A stretch of 21,278 nucleotides of DNA from an uncultured Lachnospiraceae bacterium (GTDB lineage Bacteria; Bacillota; Clostridia; Lachnospirales; Lachnospiraceae), in the NCBI GenBank assembly GCA_910586585.1, contig CAJUKA010000075.1, positions 1-21,278 on the forward strand. The letters are read 5' to 3'. Position 1 is the stretch's first letter. The number at the start of each line of letters is the position of its first letter. The notes beneath the pieces were generated by a model. That model worked only from the letters and a program-made list of their open reading frames with translations, had not been told where the DNA came from and ran no database searches. Made by a program: the position numbers and the translations under genes. Positions 20,204 through 21,278 of the stretch are shown one piece after another.

Positions 20204-21278
20204 CTATCTAGGTCTGCCAATGAACACTATGGAAGAACGCCCCTGCACTGGTCTGTATACTACCCCAAGCCTTGCATTTGCCGCCTCAACTACTTTTCCA
20301 TTGCCCACATAGATTGCCACATGTGTAATGTTCATAAAGCGCCCGTTTCTGTCATAACTGTAAAAAATCAGATCCCCCGGCTGCATCTCATCATAGTTCA
20401 CAAGCAGGTTGTTGTCATAGCACAGCTTTCCCTCACTTGCCGCCGTATTGGAACCCTCGTACATGATGCTTACCCCCGCACTGCGCCATGCGTAATAGGC
20501 AAGGGAGCTGCAATCATAATAGTCCCCGCTGTCACGGTATGCCTGACTGTACGGATAGCCTACCTTTGACAATGCAAACGCTACTACCTTCTTTCCGTTT
20601 TCGTCGGAAATGGCATCCACGATTGCCTGATACTGTTCGGGAGAAATCCCCTCCCCCGGATCGCCGCCACCGCCAGTATAACCGATCATTGCAAGATATT
20701 CCGGCTTCATCAGTTCGGCAAGCATCGCCTGTTCTTCCGCATTGAACCCATAGACCGAAATCATGTCATAACACGATTTCAGTTCCACATTGACCTCTTT
20801 GACCGTTGTGGTTGTCGTGTTGCCCTCATCGTCGGTCTCCGTATCGGTTCTGCTGGTAATGGTGTAGCTGCACATATCGTCAAAGACAGCTTTCAGGTTC
20901 TGCTTTGCCTTATCCGTCATATCCGTTGCGGTATCACCGTCCCCATGCTTTACCATGTAGACCATGAGTATGTCACAGAAATTATCCGGTGTGCCGGAAC
21001 CCTCAAAATTGACATAGATTTTTTCACTTGTGTCATATCCGGCATAGTCCGCAAGTTCCGCATTGACCGCATCATTAAATTCCGATACATACGCCGATAG
21101 GACTTCCTGTGTCGTTTCCCCCGATGATATGGACGGGAAGAATATCGCCAGCGGCGAATTGTAAATAATCGCTATGACTGCAATAACCGGAAGTGCAATA
21201 ATCGCCACGATTGCAAAAAGCGAAAGCAGGAACAGCCCCACATACCGCACGATATACTTTGCCATCATGGAAAAGCGC
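20204..21278 (-). CDS. Membrane-anchored NlpC/P60 (C40) cell-wall peptidase, N-terminus beyond the right edge
   Basis: NlpC/P60 enzymes cut peptidoglycan stem peptides; conjugative elements use them to open the wall for the transfer channel. An in-frame ATG at 21268 exists, but only ten bases precede it, no ribosome site is visible and the frame stays open to the edge, so the true start may lie outside. Counting from that ATG, residues 7-36 are a membrane segment, 50-200 an extracytoplasmic region and 205-225 a linker. The P60 domain covers about 226-354, with catalytic Cys253 in YYDCSSLAYYAW, His316 in ITHVAIYVG and a third polar residue near EAAN (331). The usual CwlT/Tn916 Orf14 relative also carries a lysozyme domain before P60; no lysozyme motif is evident in the visible part. 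It is the first visible gene of the operon. Confidence 0.9.
   Translation of the reverse strand, partial: RFSMMAKYIVRYVGLFLLSLFAIVAIIALPVIAVIAIIYNSPLAIFFPSISSGETTQEVLSAYVSEFNDAVNAELADYAGYDTSEKIYVNFEGSGTPDNFCDILMVYMVKHGDGDTATDMTDKAKQNLKAVFDDMCSYTITSRTDTETDDEGNTTTTTVKEVNVELKSCYDMISVYGFNAEEQAMLAELMKPEYLAMIGYTGGGGDPGEGISPEQYQAIVDAISDENGKKVVAFALSKVGYPYSQAYRDSGDYYDCSSLAYYAWRSAGVSIMYEGSNTAASEGKLCYDNNLLVNYDEMQPGDLIFYSYDRNGRFMNITHVAIYVGNGKVVEAANARLGVVYRPVQGRSSIVFIGRPR

Noticed and set aside
1..21278. CRISPR arrays, tRNA or rRNA genes, insertion sequences, ICE attachment sites
   Set aside because: No regularly spaced repeats, cloverleaf-like sequence, transposase/integrase gene or flanking repeats could be found by reading both strands.

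Overview
The window reads as part of an integrative conjugative element (ICE, Tn916/CTn-like) from a Gram-positive gut Clostridia, most likely Lachnospiraceae. The evidence is the gene set itself (P60 peptidase, giant ArdC/methyltransferase/SNF2-like protein, sortase, SpoVG-like protein, TnpV-like protein), strong AGGAGG ribosome sites and tightly packed or overlapping genes. Every supported gene lies on the minus strand, so transcription runs from the right edge to the left.

Right part (about 21278 down to 5570, moderate GC): a typical ICE operon. In transcription order it holds an NlpC/P60 cell-wall peptidase (open at the right edge), a 201-residue protein ending in a sliding-clamp-type QLSLF motif, two uncharacterised proteins, two tandem MT-A70 adenine methyltransferases, a 79-residue protein, a 2858-residue ArdC/methyltransferase/helicase protein, a sortase, an uncharacterised 126-residue protein, a double-domain SpoVG-like protein and a coiled-coil protein. 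A small TnpV-like gene with its own ribosome site is nested, in another frame, in the linker of the giant gene. The peptidase and sortase act at the cell wall. The methyltransferases and the ArdC-like domain suit protection of incoming DNA, and the helicase suits DNA processing.

Left part (about 5567 down to 1, clearly AT-rich): a cargo or flanking region with a different character. A four-gene operon (secreted PPC-like protein, 244-residue cytoplasmic protein, small secreted protein, 202-residue cytoplasmic protein) ends at a strong terminator. A second secreted protein gene, related to the first, then runs off the left edge. Both secreted-protein promoters carry a pair of TTTCTGCA direct repeats 20 bp apart, followed exactly 28 bp later by a TGCTAT-type extended -10. 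This looks like a binding site for a LytTR/AgrA-type activator, which is not encoded in the window. A third repeat pair lies just behind the terminator. The two terminators share arms and loop sequence, which suggests a repeated cassette.

The most unusual items are the shared twin-box promoter design of the cargo, the TnpV-like gene overprinted on the helicase linker, four divergent copies of a domain of about 100 residues in the giant protein, and the mosaic MT-A70 pair. No tRNA, rRNA, CRISPR array, IS element or ICE end was found.
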